Notes: generated by a model from the sequence alone, not told the origin. A DNA stretch of 64,000 nucleotides from Caballeronia sordidicola (GCF_001544455.2 NZ_FCOC02000003.1:248001-312000); one strand, 5' to 3'. Counted from the stretch's first letter, positions 8,387 through 16,845 are shown. Numbers and translations: made by a program.

Positions 8387-9337
8387 ATGGAATCCGACCT
8401 CAAAGTCTTGACACGGCTTCGCCGTGAGACGGTTGCGCTGCTATATGAGCTTGCGCCAATTGAAGGCTATAACTTGTCCGCACTGCCGGATGTGCGCTTC
8501 GTGCGCTCGAATCGTCCGTTGACACGCACGCCGGTGCTCTACGATCCTGGCATCGTGATCGTCTGTCAGGGGCGCAAGCGCGGTTACCTTGGCGAAGAGG
8601 TTTATCTGTACGACGCCGATCACTATCTGGTTGTGTCCGTGCCGTTGCCGTTTGCAATGGAAACGGATGCGACCGAACGAGAACCCATGCTCGCGATCTA
8701 TTTACGGCTCGACTTCAATGTAGCGGCTGATCTGATGCTGCAACTCGATGAACGCGATGCACTGAGCCGTGCAAAACCGAGGGGCATGGCAACAACGCGA
8801 CTCGATGTTCGCCTGAGCGAAACGGTGCTGCGCTTGTTGCAGGCGGTGAGCGATCCGCTTGAGGCGCAGATTCTCGGGCCGGCGCTGGTGCGGGAAATAT
8901 ACTTCCGTGTGTTCATGGGCGACCAGGGCGGGTCGATGCGCGCGGCGTTGAACCGGCAGGGGCATTTCGGAAGCGTCTCGCGGGCGCTTAGAAAGATTCA
9001 TCAGGCGTTTGCGCAACCCCTGACGGTGGAAGAACTGGCGGCGGAAGCCAACATGAGTGTGTCGACATTCCACGCTCACTTCAAGGACGTGACGGATACA
9101 TCGCCGATCCAGTACATCAAATCGACGCGGCTACATCAGGCGCGCCTGCTGATGGCGCGCAGCGGTCTTACTGCAGCCGCCGCGGCCGCTAATGTAGGTT
9201 ATGAAAGTTCCTCGCAGTTCAGCCGCGAGTTCAAGCGTTTGTTCGGCAGCAGCCCGATAGAAGAAGTGCAAAGAATGCAGCGTTATTTCGCGGTGCCGGC
9301 GCCTGCGCCAGATTCAATCTATGTGTCCTCGCACTGA
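8387..9337 (+). CDS. AraC-family transcriptional regulator
   Basis: A 316-residue regulator with an AraC N-terminal ligand domain of the AraC_N type (about residues 25-175, PVLYDPGIVIVCQGRKRGYLG) and two C-terminal helix-turn-helix units (about 205-300, ending in the YESSSQFSREFKRLFGSSP block). I start at the ATG MESDLKVLTR; an upstream in-frame extension to 8264 covers the divergent promoter region and has no homologous character. It is divergent from the SDR gene over 232 bases and probably regulates it. Confidence 0.88.
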   Translation: MESDLKVLTRLRRETVALLYELAPIEGYNLSALPDVRFVRSNRPLTRTPVLYDPGIVIVCQGRKRGYLGEEVYLYDADHYLVVSVPLPFAMETDATEREPMLAIYLRLDFNVAADLMLQLDERDALSRAKPRGMATTRLDVRLSETVLRLLQAVSDPLEAQILGPALVREIYFRVFMGDQGGSMRAALNRQGHFGSVSRALRKIHQAFAQPLTVEELAAEANMSVSTFHAHFKDVTDTSPIQYIKSTRLHQARLLMARSGLTAAAAAANVGYESSSQFSREFKRLFGSSPIEEVQRMQRYFAVPAPAPDSIYVSSH

Positions 9338-9426
9338 ACGCCTATCGAACGCCCGTGCAAGATCGGGATTATGATTAGCGCGGCATTTTCGCCGTCACTT
9401 GCCTTAATTCATTTGGAGAGCATCGG

Positions 9427-9735
9427 ATGATCCATGTCATTGCCACTATCACTGCGAAACCCGGTCAACGTAGCACGGTGCTTGCATTGTTCAGTCAGAA
9501 CCGGCCCGCAGTCCTGGCAGAAGCGGGATGCATCAGCTACGAAGCCGTGATCGATGTGCCTGGTGCTGGCGCAATCCAGACGCCTCTTGGCGACGATACA
9601 TTCGCGGTCATCGAACAATGGGAAAGCATTGACGCCCTGAAAGCGCACGCCGCATCTCCCCATATGGCGGAATACGGCAAGCAGACCGCGCCGCTGGTCG
9701 CCGCGCGTGCAATCAACGTACTGCAGGCGGTCTAG
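9427..9735 (+). CDS. Antibiotic biosynthesis monooxygenase (YgiN-like quinol monooxygenase)
   Basis: A 102-residue ABM-domain protein. It begins MIHVIATITAKPGQR and has CISYEAVID, FAVIEQWES and ALKAHAASPHM, the standard landmarks of this dimeric ferredoxin-like fold. Members oxidise quinols or polyketide-like phenols without cofactor, or simply scavenge. A GGAGAG ribosome site lies 7 bases before the ATG. It follows the AraC gene by 89 bases and could be controlled by it. The substrate is not known. Confidence 0.83.
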   Translation: MIHVIATITAKPGQRSTVLALFSQNRPAVLAEAGCISYEAVIDVPGAGAIQTPLGDDTFAVIEQWESIDALKAHAASPHMAEYGKQTAPLVAARAINVLQAV

Positions 9736-9815
9736 CCGAACGACTGCACATGGCGGCTATGGTCTTTTCGTCTGGCAGCCTGTACGCGCGTATGGCTGTT
9801 CCAGGCTGCCGCGCT

Positions 9816-10487
9816 TTACGCTGCCGGAAGCGCCATCACTTGTCCGCTTCGATTCTTTACACTGGGGCGCTCTGACATCTTTGCCTGCCACGCAAGGAGT
9901 GCGGTGCAATCGTCGGGAATCACAACCCCTGCTGCACCTGCGTGCATGAGCGCCGCATAGACTGTGATGTCGGCCATCGAAAAATCGTTGCCTGCTACGT
10001 GGGCATTTGATTTCAGCACGCTATCGAAGTACTGCATGCCGCGCACGAACTTCTCAAGATAGCGTTCTCCCCATTCCTTCCTGTGCGCCCACTCTGGACT
10101 TTTATAGGCCTCCAAGCGAGCGCCGAGTCCCGGCGTGGCGTGGTGAAAGTAAATGCCGATGGCATCAATCAGTTGATCGTCAGCACGCTTTTGCATCATA
10201 TGAATGACGGCCTTCTGCTTGGGCGTCTTGCCGGTAAGCGTAGGATTGCCGTCCAGGTTGTCGAGATATTCCGTGATCGCAACGCATTCCGAAATGAATG
10301 TGCCGTCGTCGAGTTCGAGGACCGGGACTGTACCGGTCGGGTTGATCGCGAGAAAGGCATCCTGCTTGTGCTCGGCGGCAAACAGATCCACTTTGACGAA
10401 TTCAATTTGTGCATCCAGGCCTTTCTCCGCCAGGACAATGCGAATGCGCGCCGGATTGGGAAAACCCGAAATGTCGTATATTTTCAT
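9816..10487 (-). CDS. Glutathione S-transferase
   Basis: A 223-residue soluble GST. The thioredoxin-like N-terminal domain (about 1-80) begins MKIYDISGFPNPARIRIVL; NPTGTVPVLELDDG provides the cis-proline glutathione contact and SECVAITEYL the Ser that binds the gamma-glutamyl group. The helical C-terminal domain follows, with the N-capping FSMADITVYAAL. AAGGA precedes the ATG. It is divergent from a TetR gene, and three identical operator cores lie between and over both promoters, so it is probably derepressed by an electrophile or xenobiotic. Its physiological substrate is unknown. Confidence 0.92.
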   Translation of the reverse strand: MKIYDISGFPNPARIRIVLAEKGLDAQIEFVKVDLFAAEHKQDAFLAINPTGTVPVLELDDGTFISECVAITEYLDNLDGNPTLTGKTPKQKAVIHMMQKRADDQLIDAIGIYFHHATPGLGARLEAYKSPEWAHRKEWGERYLEKFVRGMQYFDSVLKSNAHVAGNDFSMADITVYAALMHAGAAGVVIPDDCTALLAWQAKMSERPSVKNRSGQVMALPAA

Positions 10488-10500
10488 GACCGATCCTTAT

Positions 10501-10510
10501 CTATCGATAG
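10501..10510. promoter_or_regulatory. TetR operator copy 1
   Basis: CTATCGATAG, an exact palindrome, with TTAT before it. It lies between the GST promoter and the GST ATG, 14 bases from the start codon, where bound repressor would block transcription or translation start. Confidence 0.8.
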
Positions 10511-10528
10511 GTTAATGGAGCGAAACGA

Positions 10529-10557
10529 AGATTAGGACGCGGCGGCAGAACTGTCAA
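10529..10557 (-). promoter_or_regulatory. Candidate promoter of the GST gene
   Basis: On the minus strand a perfect TTGACA (10552-10557) is followed after 17 bases by TAATCT (10529-10534), a moderate -10. Operator copy 2 sits just upstream of the -35 and copy 1 downstream of the -10. Confidence 0.55.
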
Positions 10558-10564
10558 CAACAAT

Positions 10565-10574
10565 CTATCGATAG
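10565..10574. promoter_or_regulatory. TetR operator copy 2
   Basis: A second CTATCGATAG, here followed by ATAA. Its distance from copy 1 is 64 bases and from copy 3 is 32 bases, so all three lie on about the same face of the helix. Confidence 0.8.
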
Positions 10575-10596
10575 ATAAGGAGACAATTCGAGTTAT

Positions 10597-10606
10597 CTAT
10601 CGATAG
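10597..10606. promoter_or_regulatory. TetR operator copy 3
   Basis: A third CTATCGATAG preceded by TTAT, immediately upstream of a perfect TATAAT (10610-10615) facing the TetR gene. It therefore occupies the -35/-10 spacer of that promoter, a classic autorepression position. Confidence 0.8.
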
Positions 10607-10666
10607 GGTTATAATTCCGTGGTAGTTGCTTGACAACGCATGTTTAATGGAAAGAGGAAATTCTTG

Positions 10667-11233
10667 ATGGTCACTACCGACACCCGGGAAAAAATCATGA
10701 GCGTTGGCCGGCTCATGGTGCAGGGTCATGGCTATAACGCGCTGAGCTTTCGGGAGATCGGCAAGGAAGTCGGTGTGTCCAGTGCGAGTATCCACCATCA
10801 CTTTCCTACCAAGGGCGATCTTGGCGCGGCGCTTGCACAGCGCTACACGGAGGACGGCATTGAGGCGCTTGGGCAAATAATCGCGTCGTCCAGGACGGCC
10901 CGCGATTGCATCGACAGTTATGCGGGGATATTTCGGGCGGCGTTATTGAACGACAACAGAATGTGTCTTGTCGGGCTGATGGCTGCCGAACATGATGACT
11001 TGCCTGTGGAGGTGCGCGCGGAGGTGGATCGCTTCATCAATGTCAACGTGGAATGGCTCGTTGAAGTGCTCTCGCGTAGAAGAACCAGGGCAGGGAAAGA
11101 AGCAAACCGCCAACAAGCGCTGGCGATTTTCGCGGCAATGGAAGGTGCTCAGCTTGTGGCGAGAGGGCGAGGAAATATCGCCTTGTTTGATCAGGCGGTG
11201 GCTGCCTACCGGGCCGCCGGCCTGTTTCCGTGA
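10667..11233 (+). CDS. TetR-family repressor divergent from GST
   Basis: A 188-residue TetR protein beginning MVTTDTREKIMSVGRLMVQG. I chose this ATG because GAGGAA lies 8 bases upstream; an in-frame ATG at 10640 is an alternative. The N-terminal helix-turn-helix (about residues 25-50) reads SFREIGKEVGVSSASIHHHF, followed by the FPTKGDL connector and a ligand-binding helical domain. Three CTATCGATAG palindromes between it and the GST, one inside its own promoter, make it the probable repressor of both genes. The inducer is unknown. Confidence 0.92.
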   Translation: MVTTDTREKIMSVGRLMVQGHGYNALSFREIGKEVGVSSASIHHHFPTKGDLGAALAQRYTEDGIEALGQIIASSRTARDCIDSYAGIFRAALLNDNRMCLVGLMAAEHDDLPVEVRAEVDRFINVNVEWLVEVLSRRRTRAGKEANRQQALAIFAAMEGAQLVARGRGNIALFDQAVAAYRAAGLFP

Positions 11234-11258
11234 GAAATGCGTCGCACCGCAAGGCGCT

Positions 11259-12881
11259 TCAGGCATGTCCGCGAAATAACGCGCACATTCTGAAGGCCTC
11301 TTCGGAAAGCGGAATCTCTTTGGCGCGACAATAGCGCGTTGTGAGCTTGAGGAGTTCCTTGACGTCTCGTCCGCTTGCGTTCGGATAAGTTCGTGACAGC
11401 GCTTCAATTAGATCGTTATTGAGATCCGCGCCCAACTGCTCGCCAAGCAATTTCCAAAGCAGAATCGCGTCCGGTGGCGACGGCGTTTCATACTGTATTT
11501 TCGCAATGCAACGAGACAGGATGGCGTCGTCTACATCGTCCACACGATTGGTCGTCATGAAAAGCAGACCATTAAAATATTCGAGCGTACGCAGGAATTC
11601 CGCCACGATAGCGTTGTGTTCCAGATCGTTGTCCCGGCGCCGGATATAGACGTCGGCCTCATCCAGAAGCAGGATGGAATCCCAGCGTACCGCGCGCTGC
11701 AGAATGCCGGACAAGGACGCGCCGACCGACGCCGCCGAAGTGCCCAACTGCCCGGAATGCACACGGTACAGCGGCTTGCCCACCACTTCCGAATAGACCT
11801 CCGCAGTCAGCGTCTTGCCAAGCCCTGGCGCTCCCTGGCAAAGAATCGTCGTGCCGCTCGACTTGCCCGGCACAAAGTCCTGTACGAACACGCGATTTTT
11901 CGAAGTCAGAATGTCGATCAGATCGCGATGATGTTTTGGCAGCACCAGCTTGTCGCGCAATTCAGGCTGATACCGATATTCGGTGATGTGCTGCACATGT
12001 ACCCATATATTTCGATGCCACTCGAGATGAAACAGGTACACGTAGCAATGCAGCGGCACTTTCTCGAATCCCGTCTCGACGTTCGCGCTGCGCCAGAAGG
12101 CGGCGTCGGCCATCATCTGGAAGCGGCGTTCAAGCATTTCTTCGTCATTGATGCACTTCGCGCTGACGCCTTCGACAATACGCGCGAGTTGCGCAACACC
12201 CTTTGCATCGACTGTGAACGCGGCCTTCGAAATGACGAACTGCGCGCCAAAACGCGGCTGAATTTTAAGGAAGCGCTGCGCATGTTGCTCGTATTCACGC
12301 TTGAATTCCGGGCATTCCTTATAAAATCCAAACTCGGCCAGCAGTTCCGGAATGGTGCGGTTGACTATGTCGTGACGGTTGATAACCAGTGAAGTTGTCA
12401 TGCCCGAAAGACGCATCTGCGGATCGGTACGTTCCGAGTTGGCCGACTGCATGGTGTTGGCCATCATGTCGACAACCACATAGGGGGCGCCCTGCTCGGG
12501 TTCGACATATCGCATGCGGTGCACGAGCCATGGCAAGAGCGTGCCGTCCTTGGCGCGACGGTATAACCAGCCATCGATCACGTCGCGGGAAAGATACGCG
12601 ATAAGACCCGGCACGGTTTGATCGAGTGCGGGAATTGTGCGAGCGTGCGGCGCGTTATAGATGTTGTCGAGCGCAAGCATCTGGAACATCAGCGCGCTTT
12701 CGTTATTCGCCTTGCTCAGAGAATAAAGCGTATTCAGCGACTTCGAATCGAACAGCTTGCTCGACACAAGCATGTTGCCATGACATACACCGTGCTCGTT
12801 CAATTGTCTTGCTAGCGGCGACTCGGATTCGATCATTGCAAGCAAGGGGTGAACCAGTGATTCGGGTATTTCGAAGTCCAT
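11259..12881 (-). CDS. AAA+ ATPase with a long unrecognised N-terminal region
   Basis: A 540-residue protein. The C-terminal AAA+ module is complete: Walker A GAPGLGKT at 350-357, Walker B ILLLDEAD at 403-410, sensor-1 Asn445 in FMTTNR, an arginine-finger candidate Arg457 in LSRCIAKIQY and a sensor-2 GRDVKEL near 504. The first 330 residues match no domain I recognise; they have no signal peptide or membrane segment and are rich in His/Met/aromatic patches (LHCYVYLFHLEWHRNIWVHV). A GGGAG site precedes the ATG. It lies 51 bases downstream of an alpha/beta hydrolase on the same strand. A remodelling or disassembly role on a partner protein is likely but unproved. Confidence 0.8.
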   Translation of the reverse strand: MDFEIPESLVHPLLAMIESESPLARQLNEHGVCHGNMLVSSKLFDSKSLNTLYSLSKANNESALMFQMLALDNIYNAPHARTIPALDQTVPGLIAYLSRDVIDGWLYRRAKDGTLLPWLVHRMRYVEPEQGAPYVVVDMMANTMQSANSERTDPQMRLSGMTTSLVINRHDIVNRTIPELLAEFGFYKECPEFKREYEQHAQRFLKIQPRFGAQFVISKAAFTVDAKGVAQLARIVEGVSAKCINDEEMLERRFQMMADAAFWRSANVETGFEKVPLHCYVYLFHLEWHRNIWVHVQHITEYRYQPELRDKLVLPKHHRDLIDILTSKNRVFVQDFVPGKSSGTTILCQGAPGLGKTLTAEVYSEVVGKPLYRVHSGQLGTSAASVGASLSGILQRAVRWDSILLLDEADVYIRRRDNDLEHNAIVAEFLRTLEYFNGLLFMTTNRVDDVDDAILSRCIAKIQYETPSPPDAILLWKLLGEQLGADLNNDLIEALSRTYPNASGRDVKELLKLTTRYCRAKEIPLSEEAFRMCALFRGHA

Positions 12882-12932
12882 CAGTACACTCCCGTTGCGT
12901 TTGTCCGTAACCGGCCAACACCGGTGCGCTCG

Positions 12933-13634
12933 CTATTTGAGGAAGATTTGGATCGCCATGTTCACAACTGCCGGCTGGATTGCGTGCAAGCCGTTGAACT
13001 CGATGTACTGCACGTCGTAGCCCGCCGCCCTTAGCTTGGCGGCATTCGCGCGGCCGCTGGTTTCAATGGGCAATTGCTCGTCGCTCAAGCCATGCGCTAT
13101 AAAGACTTCCGGCGCGCCTTCCTGCATGAAGACCGACATGAAGCCACCGGAAAATGCGATCACGTGACTCGCAATATCGCCATTCGTAATGCCAATCGAC
13201 AAAGCGTAACTCGCGCCGTCAGAAAACCCCCCAAAGGCGAGATGACGACGATCGATCCGGTAATGCGACGCGACTTCCTCGAGTGCTTGTTGCAGGCGCT
13301 CGAGGTCCGGACCGCTGCCGCCAATCACGATGTCCCACGTTGCAAACATGGAATGAGGTGCGAGGATCAGGAATTTGTCGCGCTCGGCATGCTCTTCGAT
13401 GAAAGGCAGCACCTTCTCCGGGAAGCCGCCCGCTCCATGGAACATGATGAACAGCGGGACTTCCTGAAGCGCGTCGAGCCCGGTTGGCACGAACAATACG
13501 GCATCGCGCTCGCCGGATATCTGAAGCCGGTTGCGGCCCGGCGGCAACGGGTCTTTGCCGGGCTCGGCAGGCGAGAACGAGAGACGGCCGAACAACGAAG
13601 GATCGAGCATTGCGAGACCTGATGACGTCCTCAT
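12933..13634 (-). CDS. Alpha/beta hydrolase (PHB-depolymerase/carboxylesterase-like)
   Basis: A 233-residue predicted serine hydrolase. The oxyanion segment FIMFHGAGGFP is near residue 62, the nucleophile elbow GFSDGAS near 135, an acid candidate in HGLSDEQLP and the catalytic His in FNGLHAIQP near the end. The GFSDG elbow (GxSxG) resembles phospholipase/carboxylesterase and extracellular PHB-depolymerase relatives, but no signal peptide is evident, so it is probably cytosolic. No strong ribosome site was seen before either candidate ATG (13634 or 13610). It is followed after 51 bases by the AAA+ ATPase, suggesting a joint function. Confidence 0.8.
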   Translation of the reverse strand: MRTSSGLAMLDPSLFGRLSFSPAEPGKDPLPPGRNRLQISGERDAVLFVPTGLDALQEVPLFIMFHGAGGFPEKVLPFIEEHAERDKFLILAPHSMFATWDIVIGGSGPDLERLQQALEEVASHYRIDRRHLAFGGFSDGASYALSIGITNGDIASHVIAFSGGFMSVFMQEGAPEVFIAHGLSDEQLPIETSGRANAAKLRAAGYDVQYIEFNGLHAIQPAVVNMAIQIFLK

Positions 13635-13650
13635 GAAAAATCGAAAGCAC

Positions 13651-13667
13651 TGATATGTAATATATCA
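13651..13667. promoter_or_regulatory. AT-rich inverted repeat upstream of the hydrolase, candidate operator
   Basis: TGATAT and ATATCA flank a 5-base spacer GTAAT, 17 bases upstream of the hydrolase ATG. The AT-richness stands out and a -10-like TATATT overlaps it on the minus strand. The cognate regulator is not known. Confidence 0.45.
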
Positions 13668-13731
13668 CCAATGCATTTCGATCGACAAGCGTGACATCGC
13701 ACCGGAAAGGGTCGGTGCTGAAGTTGTCGGA

Positions 13732-14469
13732 TCAGGTAGTGAGTGGACGTAACGCCTGGCCGCGTTCCGTGATCAGCGAATCGAAGTCGCTGAGTTGTGA
13801 GAAACGCACGGCCTTGACCTTGCCCATCTTGCTGGTATCGATGACCAGATGCTTTTCTACCGCGCTCGCCATCGCGGCTTGCTTGATCGCCACTTCGTGA
13901 AAATTCCAGCACGTCACACCGCGCATTTCGTCAACGCCACCCGCAGACATGAACGCCTTGTTGATGCCCATGCGCCTGACCGTCTCGATGCTTTCCTCGC
14001 TCGCGAACGAATCCGACGACGGGGCATAGACGCCGCCAAGCAGGATCATCCGCACATTGGACTTTCGCCGCAGGATCTCGGCGACGTTGAGTGAATAGCA
14101 GACCACGGTGAGATGCAATTCGGCCGGGATCATGCGCGCGAAAGAGGTCAGCGTCGTGCCGCAATCGATGAAAATTGTTTCGTTGTCCGTTACAAGCCGA
14201 ACCGCCGTTGCGGAAGCTTCCACTTTCGCCTGAGCGAAGTGGTCCTTCTCCTCGTCAATGGTATAGCCCGGATTGATCGTATGATTCGGTACGTCCGAAG
14301 TCCGCACGATGTAACCACCGAGGTACGTGAACACGCCGGGGCTCGCGGCAATATCGCGACGCACTGTCATCTCCGACACATCCAGCAGCGTCGCCGCTTC
14401 GCGCAGACGCAACACGCTTTGCTCGCGCAGCGTCTCGGCAAGCATACGCAGTCGTTCGTTCTTGGTCAT
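13732..14469 (-). CDS. DeoR-family transcriptional regulator
   Basis: A 245-residue DeoR protein with the N-terminal winged helix (about 1-55; REAATLLDVSEMTVRRDI contains the helix-turn-helix) and a C-terminal sugar-phosphate sensor domain (DCGTTLTSFARMIP near 108, LLGGVYAPSSDSF near 150). Such proteins usually repress sugar catabolic operons and respond to a phosphorylated intermediate. It is the last gene after ATPase, permease and binding-protein genes on the same strand, 125 bases beyond the binding protein, and most likely controls that importer. Confidence 0.9.
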   Translation of the reverse strand: MTKNERLRMLAETLREQSVLRLREAATLLDVSEMTVRRDIAASPGVFTYLGGYIVRTSDVPNHTINPGYTIDEEKDHFAQAKVEASATAVRLVTDNETIFIDCGTTLTSFARMIPAELHLTVVCYSLNVAEILRRKSNVRMILLGGVYAPSSDSFASEESIETVRRMGINKAFMSAGGVDEMRGVTCWNFHEVAIKQAAMASAVEKHLVIDTSKMGKVKAVRFSQLSDFDSLITERGQALRPLTT

Positions 14470-14536
14470 GCGTGGATCATGCGTGAGTCATGCCTGAAAG
14501 AAGACGCGTCAGTCGCTGGCTGGTTGGACCATCGTG

Positions 14537-14565
14537 CCCGGCAGCACGCGAGACGTGCCGTCGGG
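14537..14565 (-). other. Strong RNA hairpin between binding-protein and DeoR genes
   Basis: CCCGGCAGCACG pairs with CGTGCCGTCGGG (11 of 12 positions, one G-U) around a 5-base loop. No T-run follows on the minus strand, so it is more likely a 3' stabiliser or processing point that keeps the binding protein abundant relative to DeoR than a complete terminator. Confidence 0.45.
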
Positions 14566-14594
14566 CCGCTCTTGCAGGAAGGGTCAAGCGTGCG

Positions 14595-15731
14595 TCAGCC
14601 GCACGCGGGCGCTGCCTTCTTGCATGCGTCCGCGAGCGGCGCCGGCGGATCTTTCTTGAAGACGGTCTTGTAGGACTCGAGCACATTCGACTGGACAACC
14701 GGCAAGGATTGCACACCGATCCACGCAGGCGGTGTCTGGCCGAGAATTGCCTTCATCATCGCCATGGCTTCGGCTACGCCCTGATCGTAGGGACGTTGCG
14801 AGCCAGTTGCCTTGAGCGGGCCGCCCTTTGCAATTTCGATAGCCGATTCAAGACCAAGATCGACCGTGGTCATGGGAATGGTCACGCCCTGCGCGCGCAT
14901 GGATGTGAGCGTGTCGAGCGCCGGCTGGTCCCACACGGCGAACAGCCCCTTGACGTCCGGATTGCCGGTCAGGAAGTCGCCCGCAACTTGCCCGACCTTG
15001 GACGGGTCGGTGAACGCAACCTGCTTGATCTTGATGTCCGGACGGTTCTTCTTCATCCAGTCGTTGACGGCTTTCGTGCGTTCCGTCGTGCTGAAATAGT
15101 CGACACCGAAATTCACCAGCCCGATAGTCGCGCCCTTCGCCACGCACGAGGCCAGTACCTTGGCCGCGATCTGGCCGTTGCCTTCGCTGTCGGCCGACAC
15201 CATGGCGGCATATTGTTCGGGATGCTTGAGACCCGTGGGCACGTTGTCCATGAACACCAGCTTGATGCCTGCCTGGGAGACCTTTTTGTAAGTGGCGGCG
15301 GTCGCGGTGCCATCCACGGGAATGGAAATGATGCCGTCGGGATGACGTTGAATGGTGTTTTCGATATCCGCAATCTGCTTGTCGACCTGATACTCAGCCG
15401 ACGCCACGCCGATCACTTCCACGTTGTATTTCTTGAGCGTGTCCGTGATGCCCGCCACCTGCAGTTGCGCCCAGTCGAGGTTCATGGTCTGCATGGAAAT
15501 GCCGACCTTGTATTTGCCCGCCTTGATCTTGTCGGCTTCGGCGGCGCTCAGCTTCACCGAATCGACGGATGCGGCTTTTTCTCCATTCGGTCCCTGGCCC
15601 ACGATAGTCGCCGGCCCGATCGATCCCGCGGGCAGGCTGGTTACGCATTGCGCGCTCGCGTAAGTGGCACACAGCGCCGCGACGACACCGGTTAGCGCAG
15701 TCGCGAAAGTTGAATGACGACGATGATCCAT
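14595..15731 (-). CDS. Sugar ABC transporter periplasmic binding protein
   Basis: A 378-residue exported protein. I start at MDHRRHSTFATALTG, which has GGAGAC 6 bases upstream and a clear signal peptide ending near ATYASAQ. The mature protein is a type I periplasmic-binding fold with duplicated Rossmann lobes (VGISMQTMNLDWAQLQVAG; IGLVNFGVDYFSTTERTKAV; GLFAVWDQPALDTL). Cysteines near both mature ends (CVTSLPAG and DACKKAAPACG) and a C-terminal extension are unusual and may form a disulfide. It belongs to the operon with the ATPase and permease upstream. The ligand is unknown. Confidence 0.88.
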   Translation of the reverse strand: MDHRRHSTFATALTGVVAALCATYASAQCVTSLPAGSIGPATIVGQGPNGEKAASVDSVKLSAAEADKIKAGKYKVGISMQTMNLDWAQLQVAGITDTLKKYNVEVIGVASAEYQVDKQIADIENTIQRHPDGIISIPVDGTATAATYKKVSQAGIKLVFMDNVPTGLKHPEQYAAMVSADSEGNGQIAAKVLASCVAKGATIGLVNFGVDYFSTTERTKAVNDWMKKNRPDIKIKQVAFTDPSKVGQVAGDFLTGNPDVKGLFAVWDQPALDTLTSMRAQGVTIPMTTVDLGLESAIEIAKGGPLKATGSQRPYDQGVAEAMAMMKAILGQTPPAWIGVQSLPVVQSNVLESYKTVFKKDPPAPLADACKKAAPACG

Positions 15732-15846
15732 GATTTGTCTCCGTTGATTTCGTGTACTAAGTATTACCCACACCACCAAGGAACCTTGCGTCACGTGCAC
15801 TCACGCTTTGCATGATTCCCACATCACGAGTCATCGGTGCGCCTCG

Positions 15847-16845
15847 TTATTTCCGGGTGAACGCCACTGCCGCCACGATGATCGCGCCCTTGATCACGAG
15901 CTGAAGCGACGAACTGACGCCAAGCAGTACGAGCCCGTTGTTGAGTGTGCCGATGATCAGGCTGCCCAGCAACGTCCCGAGCACGAACCCGCGCCCGCCG
16001 AACAGGCTGCAGCCGCCGAGCGTCACGGAGGCGATCACATCGAGTTCGAGTCCTTGCACCACGTCGGGCCGCGCAGCGTGCGAACGCGCGGCGAGCACGA
16101 GCGCGGCGAGCCCCGCGAGTGCGCCGGTGAGAATGAACGCAAGCGTCGTCACGCGCCGAATGTTGATGCCTGAATAAAGCGCTGCGGTCGGATTGCCGCC
16201 GGCGGCATACACCTGCCGCCCGAAGACGCTGTAGTGCAGCAGCAGGACGCCTCCGACGACCGCGAGCAGCGTCCACAGGATCGGTACGGGCACGCCGAAG
16301 ATATCGCCTTCACCGAAGATCGCGACGAAGGCGTCGTTCGTGATGATGACCGGCTTCGTGGTGGTGACGAGAAGCGCCAGTCCGCGCGCGGCGCTGAGCG
16401 TGCCGAGCGTCACGAGAAACGACGGAATGTTCAGCCGCGTGACCACAATGCCGTTGATGGCTCCGACTATCGCGCCGGTCCCTATCCCTGCAATCGCGCC
16501 AATGATCCAGTTGTCGCCGAGATGCGCCATCGCGAGCGCGGCCGACATGCCCGATAGCGCGAGCGTTGAGCCCACGGACAGATCGATCTGCCGCGCGATG
16601 ATCACGAACGTCATGCCGATTGCGATGATCGAGACGAGCGCGGTCTGCCGGCCAATGTTGAGAAAGTTGTCGATGGAGAGAAACCACGGCGACGCGAAGC
16701 TGAACACGACCAGCAGGATCGCAAAGGCCACGTACAGCATGTACGGCCGTTCGCCCTGCAGCAGTAGCCGCGCGAGGCGCATCGCGCGGCTTGGCGGCTG
16801 GCTTGCGATCGGATCGGCCGCGAGCGGTGTAACGGAGTCGTTCAT
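15847..16845 (-). CDS. Sugar ABC transporter permease (RbsC type)
   Basis: A 332-residue inner-membrane permease of the CUT2 family with about eight to ten hydrophobic segments. It carries the standard ISIDNFLNI-like start of the fold, the conserved IDLSVGSTLALSG segment and GxxLFGGRGFVLGT near the C-terminus. Its ATG overlaps the stop of the ATPase gene (ATGA), showing translational coupling. It should form a homodimeric channel energised by that ATPase and fed by the binding protein downstream. Confidence 0.92.
   Translation of the reverse strand: MNDSVTPLAADPIASQPPSRAMRLARLLLQGERPYMLYVAFAILLVVFSFASPWFLSIDNFLNIGRQTALVSIIAIGMTFVIIARQIDLSVGSTLALSGMSAALAMAHLGDNWIIGAIAGIGTGAIVGAINGIVVTRLNIPSFLVTLGTLSAARGLALLVTTTKPVIITNDAFVAIFGEGDIFGVPVPILWTLLAVVGGVLLLHYSVFGRQVYAAGGNPTAALYSGINIRRVTTLAFILTGALAGLAALVLAARSHAARPDVVQGLELDVIASVTLGGCSLFGGRGFVLGTLLGSLIIGTLNNGLVLLGVSSSLQLVIKGAIIVAAVAFTRK

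Noticed and set aside
9774-9810. Inverted repeat GGCAGCCT/AGGCTGCC between the monooxygenase and GST genes
   Set aside because: The loop is 21 bases with no T-run, so a terminator claim is weak; it may still slow transcription.
13699-13718. GCACCG/CGGTGC hairpin past the DeoR stop
   Set aside because: Short stem, 8-base loop and no T-run on the minus strand; not enough to call a terminator.
14490-15695. Long plus-strand frame opposite the binding protein
   Set aside because: No motif or ribosome site, and it overlaps a well-supported exported protein on the minus strand.
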